DNA from: Verrucomicrobiia bacterium
Lineage (GTDB): Bacteria > Verrucomicrobiota > Verrucomicrobiae > Limisphaerales > JAKPVM01
Assembly (NCBI GenBank): GCA_026417275.1
Contig: JAOADO010000032.1
Coordinates: 1 to 15,355 of the forward strand
Reading direction: 5' to 3'
Length of the DNA stretch: 15,355 bases
The notes below the pieces were generated by a model. The model saw only the letters and a program-made list of their open reading frames with translations, searched no databases and was not told the origin of the DNA. Both the position numbers and the translations under genes were made by a program. Numbering within the stretch: position 1 is the stretch's first letter; each line of letters starts with the position of its first letter. Shown here piece after piece: positions 8,349 through 15,355 of this stretch.

Positions 8349-9260
8349 TCAGGATGGATTTTCCTCTTTATTATTAAGGCAATTGTTGAGCGAATTAAGG
8401 GTGTCTTTGCTAAATCCGAGCAGTAGTCCCAATCCGATGATAATTCCGCCCCAGAGTTGTCCAATGTGTATATTTTCACTGAGGAAAAAAGCCGCCATAG
8501 GGACGCCAGCAATTGGTTGTATAAATATGGAGAGGGCGGCTAAATTAACGTCGATTACTTTGATGGCGTTCAGCCAGACCCAGTATCCAAGAAGTGTGCA
8601 AATAATTGATAAATAGAGGAATAGAATCCAAACTTTTAGTGGAAGGTTGGCGGGGAGATTGGTTAAGTTTTTCCACTCGAACAATACATTAAAAACCAAT
8701 CCGCTTAAAAGAGCTAAGCACAACACCTTTGCGGGATTGGCTTTTGCGACGATTGGTTTTCCGATTATTGAGTATGCAGTTTCGCATGCCAGTGAAGAGA
8801 TAAACAAGGCGCTTGCGCCCATGGTTGTCCACTGAAAGTCTGTTCTCCAGACGCCGTTTAGGATTGCCACGCCTAACATGCCGAGTGCAAAACCAGCCCA
8901 GCGTTTTGCTGGTATTGATTCACGCAGGAAAAGCGCAGCTGCTACAGATGCAAGCAGTGGTTCAAGAGCCATAATAACCGCGGAATTTCCGGCACCTCCC
9001 AGGTTGTTGCCGATTACTTGCAACCTGTGCCCGAGCGAAAATACGAGTAATCCCATTACGATTGTTTTCAACAGGTCTTTACCTTTTGGCGCATTGCCTT
9101 TGAATAAGAACCAGAACGGAAGCATGCAAATACCAGCCAGTCCAAATCTAATTGTAACAATTGTTCCCGCAGGCAAATATTCCCCGAGCACTTTGTATGC
9201 GGACAATGTGCCTGCCCAGATTATGTTAAATAGACATAATAAAAAAATGTATTTGTTCAT
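8349..9260 (-). CDS. EamA/DMT-superfamily permease
   Basis: A 303-residue, strongly hydrophobic protein with about ten membrane helices arranged as two EamA repeats (roughly residues 6-135 and 150-285). Each half ends with the family pattern: EPLLASVAAALFLRESIPAKRW in the first and QPIAGVPMAAFFLSENIHIG in the second, where Pro in the membrane and a charged residue after the helix are typical of drug/metabolite transporters. It would sit in the inner membrane and export or import a small metabolite; the substrate cannot be predicted for this family. The C-terminal tail is polar and Asn-rich. No Shine-Dalgarno precedes the ATG. It lies 224 bp after the alkaline phosphatase gene on the same strand, so it may have its own promoter, though none is clear. 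Confidence 0.9.
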   Translation of the reverse strand: MNKYIFLLCLFNIIWAGTLSAYKVLGEYLPAGTIVTIRFGLAGICMLPFWFLFKGNAPKGKDLLKTIVMGLLVFSLGHRLQVIGNNLGGAGNSAVIMALEPLLASVAAALFLRESIPAKRWAGFALGMLGVAILNGVWRTDFQWTTMGASALFISSLACETAYSIIGKPIVAKANPAKVLCLALLSGLVFNVLFEWKNLTNLPANLPLKVWILFLYLSIICTLLGYWVWLNAIKVIDVNLAALSIFIQPIAGVPMAAFFLSENIHIGQLWGGIIIGLGLLLGFSKDTLNSLNNCLNNKEENPS

Positions 9261-9484
9261 AAGAACAATTGATGAAAAATAGCATGGAATTTGAAATTAA
9301 TCTAATTGATAATGTTTATGCTGAATGTTGAAAAATCAATTTTTATCTTTTTATTGGGATAGTGGATTAATCAGAGGAGCGTTAACATTTAGTTTAAAAT
9401 ATTTATTTAACAGGATGTCCCGTTTTTTGAAGCATCCAGGATGGAATTTTGCAAAGTATCCTCGGCGGCAAATTATGGGTTTAA

Positions 9485-11110
9485 TTACGCCAGGGCTGAA
9501 TAATCGGTTTCAGAGTATTCTGCAACATTTTCCACTTCGTATGCGTCCGAACCTTTTCCATCATATGCGAGGAGGTCTTCGGTTGGATTTTTGTAATCAA
9601 TATTAGCCATTGCAAGGTAGTTATAGAAGACTTCTGTGTTTTGCAAAAATCCTCTGAATTTATCCGAACTTGGTCCAATTGCTATGAGTGGGACATAATC
9701 TGAGGTGTGAGAGCCGCTTCCCCAGCCAACGCCGATGTAGTTTGCGAGCAGTTGTGCGAGGTATGCATTTTCGTTGTTGAGTCCCTCATAGAGTGTGAAA
9801 GTCTTTTTATCGAGCAGAGAGCGGAAAAGTTCTGCGCGACGGGAAGAGACATATGGAAGATTTGTTTTCTCCTGGATAATTTCCACTATTCGTTTTGGTT
9901 CTGGTAAGGGTGGCTGTTGAGTGGATGAACGAGATGAGGTTGAATTGTTTGCCGCAGAAACGCCTTCGTCTTCTTTTTCGTTTTCGTCTTTTTTCTCGTC
10001 AGTTGTGGTAGTTTTTCCGCCGCTCTTTATTGCTTTTATGATTTCCGGGAATGATGCTTTAAAGTTCGCCATGTTTGCAAATAGCCATGAACTCTGTCCA
10101 TATGTTTTGCCCATGCCGTTCAAGCCAGGATTGCCGTTGCCATGGTCAACAGTAATAATAATGAGTGTTTCTGGGTTCTTTGCTTGGAATTCGAGGCAAA
10201 CGTCAATTGCTTTGTCGAATTCAATCATTTCCTGCATTGCCGCTGGTGCATCGCAATTATGAGCGGCATGGTCAACCCTGCCGCCTTCGACTTGAAGGAT
10301 GAAATTTGGATAACGCGATAACCATTCGATGGCACGCGTTGTCATATATGAGAGTGTTGGAACGCGGGCTTTAATTTTTTCGCTGTTTAAGTGGTCAACC
10401 ATGAATGGGAGGTGCGATTTATCGAAAATTCCAAGCCATGGTTTATCTATGGAAGCGAGTTTTAACGCTTCCAGGTTTTCCATTACTTCGTAACCTGCTT
10501 TTGAAAAGTCGGATTTGAGGTTTCGTTTGTCTTTGCGGTCGGTTGGAGAGAAAAATTTTTGTCCACCGCCGAGCAAGACGTCAATTTTGCGTTCAAGGTA
10601 CTGGACGGCAATCATGTTGCCTGTGTCGCGTTCATCCACGTTTGCGGCGAAGCCTGCTGGTGTTGCGTGGGTAATTTCTGTGGTTGTCACAAGACCGCGT
10701 TTCCAGCCTGCCTGAGAAAATAGTTCATACAGGGTTTTAAGGCTTGTGCCGTCCGGGAGTTGGTTGAGAGCCCCGTTTAAAACCCGAGAGCCGCTTCCCC
10801 AACTGGAAGCCGCGGCGGCGGAATCTGTGACGAGCGAGTTCAGAGACCGCATGTTAACCCATGCAAAATTGATTGACGGGTTGTTCATAAGGGCAACCCA
10901 GGTTAGACCGCGTCCGCGCACTTTGTAAGAGTAGTGGTCTGCCATGCAAATTGTTCCCATGCTTGTGCCGTCGGCAACAAGATGAATGATATTTTTGGGC
11001 TTGTGATTGGTGAGTTTCTGGGCTTCTTCGGCGGAGCGGACAGTCTGCGGTATAGCGGCTACTGCGGCTACTAACCCGGACCTGCTCAAAAAGTCTCTTC
11101 GGCTAATCAT
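9485..11110 (-). CDS. Tat-exported PhoA-type alkaline phosphatase
   Basis: A 541-residue protein starting MISRRDFLSRSGLVAAVAAIP, a twin-arginine signal with likely cleavage near residues 25-28 (VRSAEE). PhoA-family active-site residues are in order: D47 in VADGTSMG, D96-S97 in VTDSAAAAS (S97 is the phosphoserine nucleophile), T147/T150 in THATPAGF, E275 with D280 and H284 in EGGRVDHAAH, D322-H323 in TVDHGNGN, and H468 in SGSHTSDYVP. These bind two zinc and one magnesium ion by family knowledge. It would hydrolyse phosphate monoesters outside the cytoplasm, releasing phosphate. Odd: residues about 363-403 form a Lys/Glu/Asp- then Ser/Pro-rich low-complexity insertion between the D322-H323 and H468 motifs. 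No Pho-box-like direct repeats and no Shine-Dalgarno are visible upstream. Confidence 0.94.
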   Translation of the reverse strand: MISRRDFLSRSGLVAAVAAIPQTVRSAEEAQKLTNHKPKNIIHLVADGTSMGTICMADHYSYKVRGRGLTWVALMNNPSINFAWVNMRSLNSLVTDSAAAASSWGSGSRVLNGALNQLPDGTSLKTLYELFSQAGWKRGLVTTTEITHATPAGFAANVDERDTGNMIAVQYLERKIDVLLGGGQKFFSPTDRKDKRNLKSDFSKAGYEVMENLEALKLASIDKPWLGIFDKSHLPFMVDHLNSEKIKARVPTLSYMTTRAIEWLSRYPNFILQVEGGRVDHAAHNCDAPAAMQEMIEFDKAIDVCLEFQAKNPETLIIITVDHGNGNPGLNGMGKTYGQSSWLFANMANFKASFPEIIKAIKSGGKTTTTDEKKDENEKEDEGVSAANNSTSSRSSTQQPPLPEPKRIVEIIQEKTNLPYVSSRRAELFRSLLDKKTFTLYEGLNNENAYLAQLLANYIGVGWGSGSHTSDYVPLIAIGPSSDKFRGFLQNTEVFYNYLAMANIDYKNPTEDLLAYDGKGSDAYEVENVAEYSETDYSALA

Positions 11111-11157
11111 ATTGTTAAAAATATAAATTTATGTCGAATTATTTCAAACAATTTGTG

Positions 11158-11171
11158 AAACTAATTAGTTT
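11158..11171. repeat. Perfect 14-bp palindrome upstream of the alkaline phosphatase gene
   Basis: AAACTAATTAGTTT equals its own complement and lies 48 bp before the phosphatase ATG, in the 108-bp gap after the Gfo/Idh gene. A minus-strand TTGACA (11193-11198) lies just upstream but lacks a good -10 at normal spacing. It could be an operator site; the AT-rich setting makes chance plausible. Confidence 0.35.
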
Positions 11172-11218
11172 AACTTCTTATTGTATAAAGTCTGTCAAAA
11201 GGTATTAATGATATTGTT

Positions 11219-12592
11219 TTAGAGTTTCCATCCTTTCCTGTACTCGGGACTTATATATTTGTTTGCCGCGTCGTTGTTTGTGAAACGGATTTTTTTGTTA
11301 TCCCATTTTAGTGTTTGTCCCGGGAACTTTATGGCAATTGCGACAAGCAAGGCGGTTTGAGTTAGCAAGCCGCCGTATCCAAAGTGTGAGCCAGCCTGTT
11401 TGTTGTTTTTTATGGCGTCAATCCAATCGAACATGTGATTCTTTACGCGCGGAATTTTTTCTGAGGGAGCATTTTTTCCTGAATATTGCTCCATCAGCGA
11501 TTCTGGAATTAGTCTGCAACCGCCGGCGCCGTGCGAACCATGAACAATCATTCCCTTTTCGCCAAAAAGGACGGCGCCTGTGCCCGGGACTTTATCATCT
11601 GCGGCAAAGCCTTCTGGTTTAGGTATTTTGTTGTTACCGTCGAACCAAACGATTTTGACTGGTTCTCTGTCTTTTTTTGCTGGGAATTCGAATGTTATTT
11701 TTGTTCCAGGCGGATATGTTAAGCCGTGTTTCTGAGGGTCGTAATCTGAGACTTCGGCTGTGATGGAAGTCGGAGCGTCGAGGTCAAGCGCCCAGAAGGA
11801 TGGGTCGAGTACGTGGCAAACCCAGTCGCCTACGGTGCCTGTTCCAAATGGGAGCCATCCACGCCAGTTCCAGTGGACCCAGAGCGGAGTGTATGGGCGA
11901 TATTGCGCTGGTCCGAGCCATAGGTCGTAATCCAGTCCTTCCGGGATGTCGTATTTTTGATTTATTTTGTCCAGGTTGCGGATTTGTGAATAGACGTCTC
12001 TGAATGCGTCACACGAGGCGTGGACGGTATGAACTTTTCCAATGGCTCCTGTCCAGACCCACTCGCACAAACGGCGGATTGAATTGCTTGAATGTCCCTG
12101 GTTGCCAAGTTGGGTTACAACTTTGTATTTTTTTGCGGCGTCCATGAGGGCATGAACTTCACGGATGTCATGGGCGAGTGGTTTTTCGCAGTATACGTGT
12201 TTGCCGCGGCGCATTGCTTCCATGGCGATTACCGCATGGGTATGGTCTGGTGTGCCGATAATGACGCCGTCAATCTCTTTACCCATTTTGTCGAGCATAA
12301 CACGGTAATCTTTAAACCTTTGCGCCTTTGGGTATTGATTGAATTTTTTGGCGGCATATTTTTCGTCGACATCGCATAGGGCGACGATATTTTGTCCTTC
12401 GCCGGCAGCAGCGTCAACATCTGCTCCTCCTTGACTGCCAATGCCTATGCCGGCAAGGTTCAATTTTTCATTCGGCGAAGTTTGGGCAGCTTGAGTTTGT
12501 GATAATTTTGGATAAATCCAGAAAAGAGAGACCCCGGTTGCGGTTGAAAACAAAAACCGGCGACGGGATATTTTTTGATTTATGGTATTCAT
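11219..12592 (-). CDS. Tat-exported Gfo/Idh/MocA-family NAD(P)-dependent oxidoreductase
   Basis: A 457-residue protein read from the ATG at 12590-12592. A start at 12667 would add 25 residues, overlap nadB, and push the twin-arginine signal inward; the chosen start puts SRRRFLFSTATG at residues 9-20, as expected for a Tat signal. The Rossmann fold follows: NLAGIGIGSQGG (nucleotide-binding glycines at 48-52), ALCDVDE, GVIIGTPDHTHA (109-120), and GKHVYCEKPL with the family's EKP motif at 136-138. The C-terminal domain is the larger type seen in the many exported family members of Planctomycetes and relatives, and includes LDYDLWLGPAQYRPY. Members oxidise or reduce sugars, inositols or glycosides; the substrate is not predictable. 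The gene starts 59 bp after nadB on the same strand, with no clear promoter or RBS. Confidence 0.93.
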   Translation of the reverse strand: MNTINQKISRRRFLFSTATGVSLFWIYPKLSQTQAAQTSPNEKLNLAGIGIGSQGGADVDAAAGEGQNIVALCDVDEKYAAKKFNQYPKAQRFKDYRVMLDKMGKEIDGVIIGTPDHTHAVIAMEAMRRGKHVYCEKPLAHDIREVHALMDAAKKYKVVTQLGNQGHSSNSIRRLCEWVWTGAIGKVHTVHASCDAFRDVYSQIRNLDKINQKYDIPEGLDYDLWLGPAQYRPYTPLWVHWNWRGWLPFGTGTVGDWVCHVLDPSFWALDLDAPTSITAEVSDYDPQKHGLTYPPGTKITFEFPAKKDREPVKIVWFDGNNKIPKPEGFAADDKVPGTGAVLFGEKGMIVHGSHGAGGCRLIPESLMEQYSGKNAPSEKIPRVKNHMFDWIDAIKNNKQAGSHFGYGGLLTQTALLVAIAIKFPGQTLKWDNKKIRFTNNDAANKYISPEYRKGWKL

Positions 12593-12651
12593 ATTTTTCG
12601 TGATTCTAAAACTAAGATTTTCGCAGTCAAGGCGTAAAAATTGTGTTTGAG

Positions 12652-14256
12652 TCAGCTTTCTTTGCAAACGATTGTGTCACGTTTTTCCCAGTCTGGATCC
12701 GGGTTTGGATAGTCAAGCGTATAGTGCAGACCGCGGCTTTCTTTTCTTTGTAGTGCGCAGTTGATTATAAGCTCTGCCACTGTGGCAATGTTTCGCAGTT
12801 CGAGAAGGTCGTTTGTGATGGTAAAATCCCAATAATATTGCTGAATTTCTTCCTGGAGGTTGGCGATGCGTTTTTGGGCGCGCAGAAGCCGTTTTGTTGT
12901 TCTAACAATGCCGACGTAATCCCACATGAGTCGGCGGATTTCATCCCAGTTATGAGAGATAACGACCATTTCATCCGGGTTATGGGCGTTTCCGGTTTGC
13001 CATTCTGGGATTTTAACATCTACGGATGCAGGACGATGTTTTGAAGAATGAGCTGCGGCGCGTTTTGCGAGCACAACGGCTTCTAGGAGAGAATTGCTCG
13101 CGAGTCGGTTTGCACCGTGAAGCCCTGTGCATGCGACCTCGCCAATTGCATATAAACCTTCAATGTTAGTTAATCCGTTGATGTCTGTGACCACGCCGCC
13201 GCATTGGTAATGAGCGGCAGGGACTACGGGTATTGGTTCTTTGGTCATGTCGATGCCGTATTTAAGGCATGTCTGATAGATATTGGGAAATCTGTTTATA
13301 AGGAATGGCGCGGGGCGGTTTGTGCAATCGAGCAAGACGTATTCGGCACCGGATTTTTTCATTTCCGTGTCAATCGCGCGGGCGACAATATCGCGCGGGG
13401 CAAGAGATTTGAGTGGGTGATATTTATCCATGAATTCTTCGCCTTCGATGGTTTTAAGCACGGCGCCTTCGCCACGAACCGCTTCGGAAATTAGAAACGA
13501 CTTTGCCTTGGGATGGTAGAGGCACGTTGGATGGAACTGTATGAACTCCATGTTTGCGATTTTCGCGCCGGCCCGGTAAGCCATTGCGACGCCATCGCCT
13601 GTGGCAATATCCGGGTTTGTAGTATAAACGTAAACCTTGCCGCATCCTCCAGTGGCAAGAACCACAACATTTGCTGAAAAGGTAACAATTTCTCCTGTAG
13701 TTTTATTCAACACATAGGCGCCAATACAACGGTTGTTTCCAGGTAAACCGAGTTTTTTTGTGGTAATTAAATTGATTCCGATATGATTCTCGTAAATGTG
13801 AATATTTGGTTCGCTGGAGACTACCGCAACAAGGGCGCGCTCGATTTCTCTGCCGGTGACATCTTTTGCATGAAGAATACGACGTTTTGAATGCCCGCCT
13901 TCACGTCCAAGGTCGAGTTCTTTTTCTCCTTTTTCTTCCGATTCTCGCATTGAGAACTCTACACCGAGTTTTATCAATTCATTTATACATTCTGGTCCTT
14001 CCTGGACAATCTGGCGGACGACTTCTTCTTTGCACAGTCCGGCGCCGGCTACCAGAGTGTCTTTTACGTGCAAATCGAAAGAGTCGTCGTTCGACATTAC
14101 CGAGGCAATTCCACCCTGCGCGTAATTTGTGTTCGACTCCGCGCGGTCTTTTTTTGTAACTATGGCAACCTTCCCATGCTCCGAAGCCTTCAAAGCAAAG
14201 AACAACCCTGCTATCCCGCTGCCAATTACCAGAAAATCATACTTCTTCGTGTTCAT
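12652..14256 (-). CDS. nadB: L-aspartate oxidase
   Basis: A 534-residue flavoprotein, close to the usual 530-540. The ATG at 14254-14256 is chosen because [18 protein letters not shown] puts the FAD-binding GxGxxG (12-17) at the very N-terminus; an upstream in-frame ATG (14313) would add 19 unrelated residues. NadB marks: [10 protein letters not shown] (42-51), [18 protein letters not shown] (118-135), EFIQFHPT (237-244), APRDIVARA (286-294), PAAHYQCGG (346-354) and [16 protein letters not shown] (377-392). By family knowledge it oxidises L-aspartate to iminosuccinate, the first step of de novo NAD synthesis, which NadA then uses. The motif set and C-terminal helical domain separate it from succinate dehydrogenase and fumarate reductase flavoproteins, the nearest alternatives. 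nadA and nadC are not in the window. It is transcribed away from cas9. Confidence 0.95.
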   Translation of the reverse strand: MNTKKYDFLVIGSGIAGLFFALKASEHGKVAIVTKKDRAESNTNYAQGGIASVMSNDDSFDLHVKDTLVAGAGLCKEEVVRQIVQEGPECINELIKLGVEFSMRESEEKGEKELDLGREGGHSKRRILHAKDVTGREIERALVAVVSSEPNIHIYENHIGINLITTKKLGLPGNNRCIGAYVLNKTTGEIVTFSANVVVLATGGCGKVYVYTTNPDIATGDGVAMAYRAGAKIANMEFIQFHPTCLYHPKAKSFLISEAVRGEGAVLKTIEGEEFMDKYHPLKSLAPRDIVARAIDTEMKKSGAEYVLLDCTNRPAPFLINRFPNIYQTCLKYGIDMTKEPIPVVPAAHYQCGGVVTDINGLTNIEGLYAIGEVACTGLHGANRLASNSLLEAVVLAKRAAAHSSKHRPASVDVKIPEWQTGNAHNPDEMVVISHNWDEIRRLMWDYVGIVRTTKRLLRAQKRIANLQEEIQQYYWDFTITNDLLELRNIATVAELIINCALQRKESRGLHYTLDYPNPDPDWEKRDTIVCKES

Positions 14257-14344
14257 AAAAATTAAATTATCCAGGTCAAAAGTATCAATAATACTGAAAT
14301 TGAAAATAAGCAAATGAATAAACTACAGCAGGACTTTCACCATG

Positions 14345-14493
14345 ATTCCTGAAAATAAGAAACCACCAGCACTGGCATGCTGGTGGTTTCTTAAAATAAC
14401 GCTTTTGGGCTACCGGCGTATCCGCGTTGCGGATAGAGGCACGGTCTGCGTTATCTAACTTTGTCTTGATTCCATATGAAGTATTTCATATAT
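14345..14493 (-). ncRNA. Candidate tracrRNA of the type II CRISPR-Cas locus
   Basis: Between nadB and cas9, the minus strand reads as a compact structured RNA of about 150 nt. From 5' to 3' it has: a small hairpin (ATATGAA/TTCATAT arms, 14474-14491); an unstructured stretch (about 14455-14473) that could be the anti-repeat; a nested stem-loop with outer arms at 14396-14402 and 14448-14454, middle arms at 14412-14415 and 14442-14445, and an inner 7-bp hairpin TATCCGC/GCGGATA at 14419-14435; then a strong terminator hairpin. This order (anti-repeat, nexus-like stem, terminator) is that of known tracrRNAs, and placement directly beside cas9 is common. The repeat array is not in the window, so complementarity, the defining test, is not shown. 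A plus-strand reading is possible but has no terminator. Confidence 0.6.
14350..14393 (-). terminator. Intrinsic terminator ending the candidate tracrRNA
   Basis: A perfect 15-bp inverted repeat (14356-14370 with 14379-14393, arms containing AAGAAACCACCAGC and its complement) surrounds an 8-base loop. On the minus strand it is followed by TTTT, and the stem itself ends TTTCTTA, giving a usable U-rich tail. On the plus strand the stem is followed by AAATAACG, so termination there should be weak. The only minus-strand transcript it could end in this window is the RNA arising between here and cas9, since nadB begins downstream of it. Confidence 0.75.
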
Positions 14494-14494
14494 T
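14466..14494 (+). promoter_or_regulatory. Candidate cas9 promoter giving a near-leaderless transcript
   Basis: TTGATT (14466-14471, four of six to TTGACA), a 17-bp spacer, then TATATT (14489-14494, five of six to TATAAT). The start point would fall about 14500-14502, immediately before the ATG at 14503, so the message would have almost no leader. This agrees with the lack of any Shine-Dalgarno before cas9. The spacer overlaps the ATATGAA/TTCATAT inverted repeat at 14474-14491. Inferred from pattern only. Confidence 0.4.
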
Positions 14495-14499
14495 CAACG

Positions 14500-14528
14500 A
14501 TTATGCAAGCAAAAATTTTGAGCAACAA
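14500..14528 (-). promoter_or_regulatory. Candidate promoter of the tracrRNA
   Basis: On the minus strand TTGTTG (14523-14528, three of six to the -35 consensus), a 17-bp spacer, and CATAAT (14500-14505, five of six to TATAAT). Transcription would start near 14493 and run to the terminator at about 14350. The -10 overlaps the proposed cas9 ATG, so the two promoters would compete for the same DNA. Confidence 0.35.
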
Positions 14529-15355
14529 GGATTTCTGTGGGGATTTAGAAGTAGCCTTCGATGTTGGTCATAGTTCTATTGGTTGGGCTGTTCTGCAAAC
14601 AGGCAAGATAGGAAAGCGCGAAAATGTTTCTGACTTCTTCTATCCGGAGATTGCAGGGTGCGGCGTCGTTATTTTTGAACCAGATACATGTCTTGCCAAA
14701 AAACGCCGTGAATATCGCAGACAGAGGCGTCACATTCGAAGCACACGGCAGAGAATAAAGCGTATAAAAACGCTGCTTGAGTATTTAAGAGTCTTAAAAG
14801 CATCCGAACTTGATAAACCCGGAATTCAATGTCCATGGAAACTTGCTGCCGAAGTTTTAAAAAACGGCAGACTCCTTACCTGGCAAGAATTATGGGATGT
14901 ATTGCGCTGGTATGCTCATAATCGAGGATATGATGAAAACAAGTTGTGGAGCGAACATTCAAAAGATGATGAAGAAGATAGTGGACGCGTTAAAAAGGCG
15001 GAAGAATTGATGAAAAAATACCATTGTAGCTCGATGGCGGAAACAGTTTGTAAGGTTGCAGGAATTTGTCCGAATGGTTCAGATAAATATAATTCAGAAA
15101 ATAAAGAAAGATTCAAAGGACTGGGATTGGCGTTTCCACGCGACATCGTTGTTAATGAAGTTCGTGAAATTCTCCAGAAACATGTTGGAAAACTGATAGG
15201 GGTTAACAATGATTTAATTGAAACGTTAATCGGGGACTCAAAGGATGCATGGAAGACGATTCCGTGTCCATCAATAAAGTTACCTTCTCGCTACCATGGA
15301 GGTTTATTATTTGGACAATTACGCCCCAGATTTAATAATCGGAATATCACAGAAT
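14503..15355 (+). CDS. cas9: Cas9 RNA-guided DNA endonuclease, N-terminal 284 codons (runs off the right edge)
   Basis: The start of a large plus-strand gene with no stop before the window ends. Near the N-terminus FDVGHSSIGWAVL is the RuvC-I motif, with D20 as the catalytic Asp; G-VVIF follows. Residues about 66-89 (KKRREYRRQRRHIRSTRQRI) are the arginine-rich bridge helix that binds guide RNA. LRWYAHNRGYDEN (135-146) matches the HxRG-type motif at the start of the recognition lobe, and GGLLFGQLRPRFNNRN near the window end matches a conserved recognition-lobe segment. By family knowledge the protein uses crRNA and tracrRNA to cut foreign DNA with RuvC and HNH sites; HNH and RuvC-II/III lie beyond the window. 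An in-frame ATG at 14476 would add nine residues; 14503 is preferred because the promoter candidate starts transcription just before it. Subtype cannot be fixed without cas1, cas2 and csn2/cas4; II-C is a guess. Confidence 0.93.
   Translation, partial: MQAKILSNKDFCGDLEVAFDVGHSSIGWAVLQTGKIGKRENVSDFFYPEIAGCGVVIFEPDTCLAKKRREYRRQRRHIRSTRQRIKRIKTLLEYLRVLKASELDKPGIQCPWKLAAEVLKNGRLLTWQELWDVLRWYAHNRGYDENKLWSEHSKDDEEDSGRVKKAEELMKKYHCSSMAETVCKVAGICPNGSDKYNSENKERFKGLGLAFPRDIVVNEVREILQKHVGKLIGVNNDLIETLIGDSKDAWKTIPCPSIKLPSRYHGGLLFGQLRPRFNNRNITE

Noticed and set aside
9325..9606. A 93-codon plus-strand reading frame before and inside the phosphatase gene end
   Set aside because: Most of its second half is the reverse of coding sequence for the phosphatase, and it has no recognisable features. 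The 9261-9484 gap itself shows nothing clear.
12593..12667. Longer start for the Gfo/Idh oxidoreductase overlapping nadB
   Set aside because: It would place the twin-arginine motif more than 30 residues in; the internal ATG gives a standard Tat signal.
14257..14313. Longer nadB start at 14313
   Set aside because: It adds 19 residues with no family similarity ahead of the FAD motif, which normally lies at the very N-terminus.
14345..14460. Reading the structured segment as a plus-strand tracrRNA, with the TTAAAATAACGC stretch as the end of an anti-repeat
   Set aside because: The 15-bp hairpin would bury the anti-repeat, and no terminator follows on the plus strand. Kept only as an alternative.
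14401..14460. Possible tRNA, because of nested stems beside cas9
   Set aside because: No T-loop (GTTC) or D-loop pattern, no acceptor stem of correct spacing, and no CCA end.
14476..14502. Upstream in-frame ATG for cas9
   Set aside because: It lies inside the promoter candidate and inverted repeat and has no RBS; the 14503 start already leaves 19 residues before the RuvC Asp.
14545..15209. Two minus-strand reading frames inside cas9
   Set aside because: They are antisense to conserved Cas9 motifs and have no start signals.
1..15355. CRISPR array
   Set aside because: No direct repeats of 20-40 bases at regular spacing are seen; the array must lie outside the window.

Overview
The window reads as a bacterial chromosome segment of moderate, AT-leaning composition. 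Eleven of its twelve protein genes lie on the minus strand; one truncated gene enters on the plus strand at the right edge. Three features suggest a member of the Planctomycetes-Verrucomicrobia-Lentisphaerae group or a similar phylum: three Tat-type (twin-arginine) signals on an aldo/keto reductase, an alkaline phosphatase and a Gfo/Idh/MocA oxidoreductase; few recognisable Shine-Dalgarno sites; and a multi-ATPase pilus/secretion locus. This taxonomic reading is inference; no rRNA or tRNA is present to test it.

Left region (1-6339, minus strand): a type IV pilus / type II secretion motor block. In transcription order it holds a GspE/PilB ATPase (GTG start, good RBS), a PilT retraction ATPase behind its own candidate promoter, a second GspE/PilB ATPase, a GspF/PilC membrane platform protein, and a Tat-exported aldo/keto reductase cut by the window edge. 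Gaps within the last four genes are 6-16 bp, so they are probably co-transcribed. Together the pilus genes would power assembly and retraction of a pilus or pseudopilus; pilins, secretin and prepilin peptidase are not here.

Middle region (6454-14256, minus strand): a beta-CASP metallo-beta-lactamase nuclease; a 518-bp gene-free stretch with AT-rich palindromes and a GC-rich block of three hairpins; an EamA/DMT permease; a Tat-exported PhoA-type alkaline phosphatase; a Tat-exported Gfo/Idh/MocA oxidoreductase; and nadB (L-aspartate oxidase). These do not form one obvious pathway.

Right region (14257-15355): the start of a type II CRISPR-Cas locus. The first 284 codons of a Cas9 are visible, with the RuvC-I Asp, the arginine-rich bridge helix and the start of the recognition lobe. 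Between nadB and cas9 lies a structured segment that, read on the minus strand, has the layout of a tracrRNA: promoter-like hexamers, a possible anti-repeat zone, a nested stem-loop, then a 15-bp hairpin followed by a T-run. No CRISPR array, cas1 or cas2 falls in the window, so the tracrRNA call rests on structure and position and awaits comparison with the repeat. This is the most interesting part of the window.
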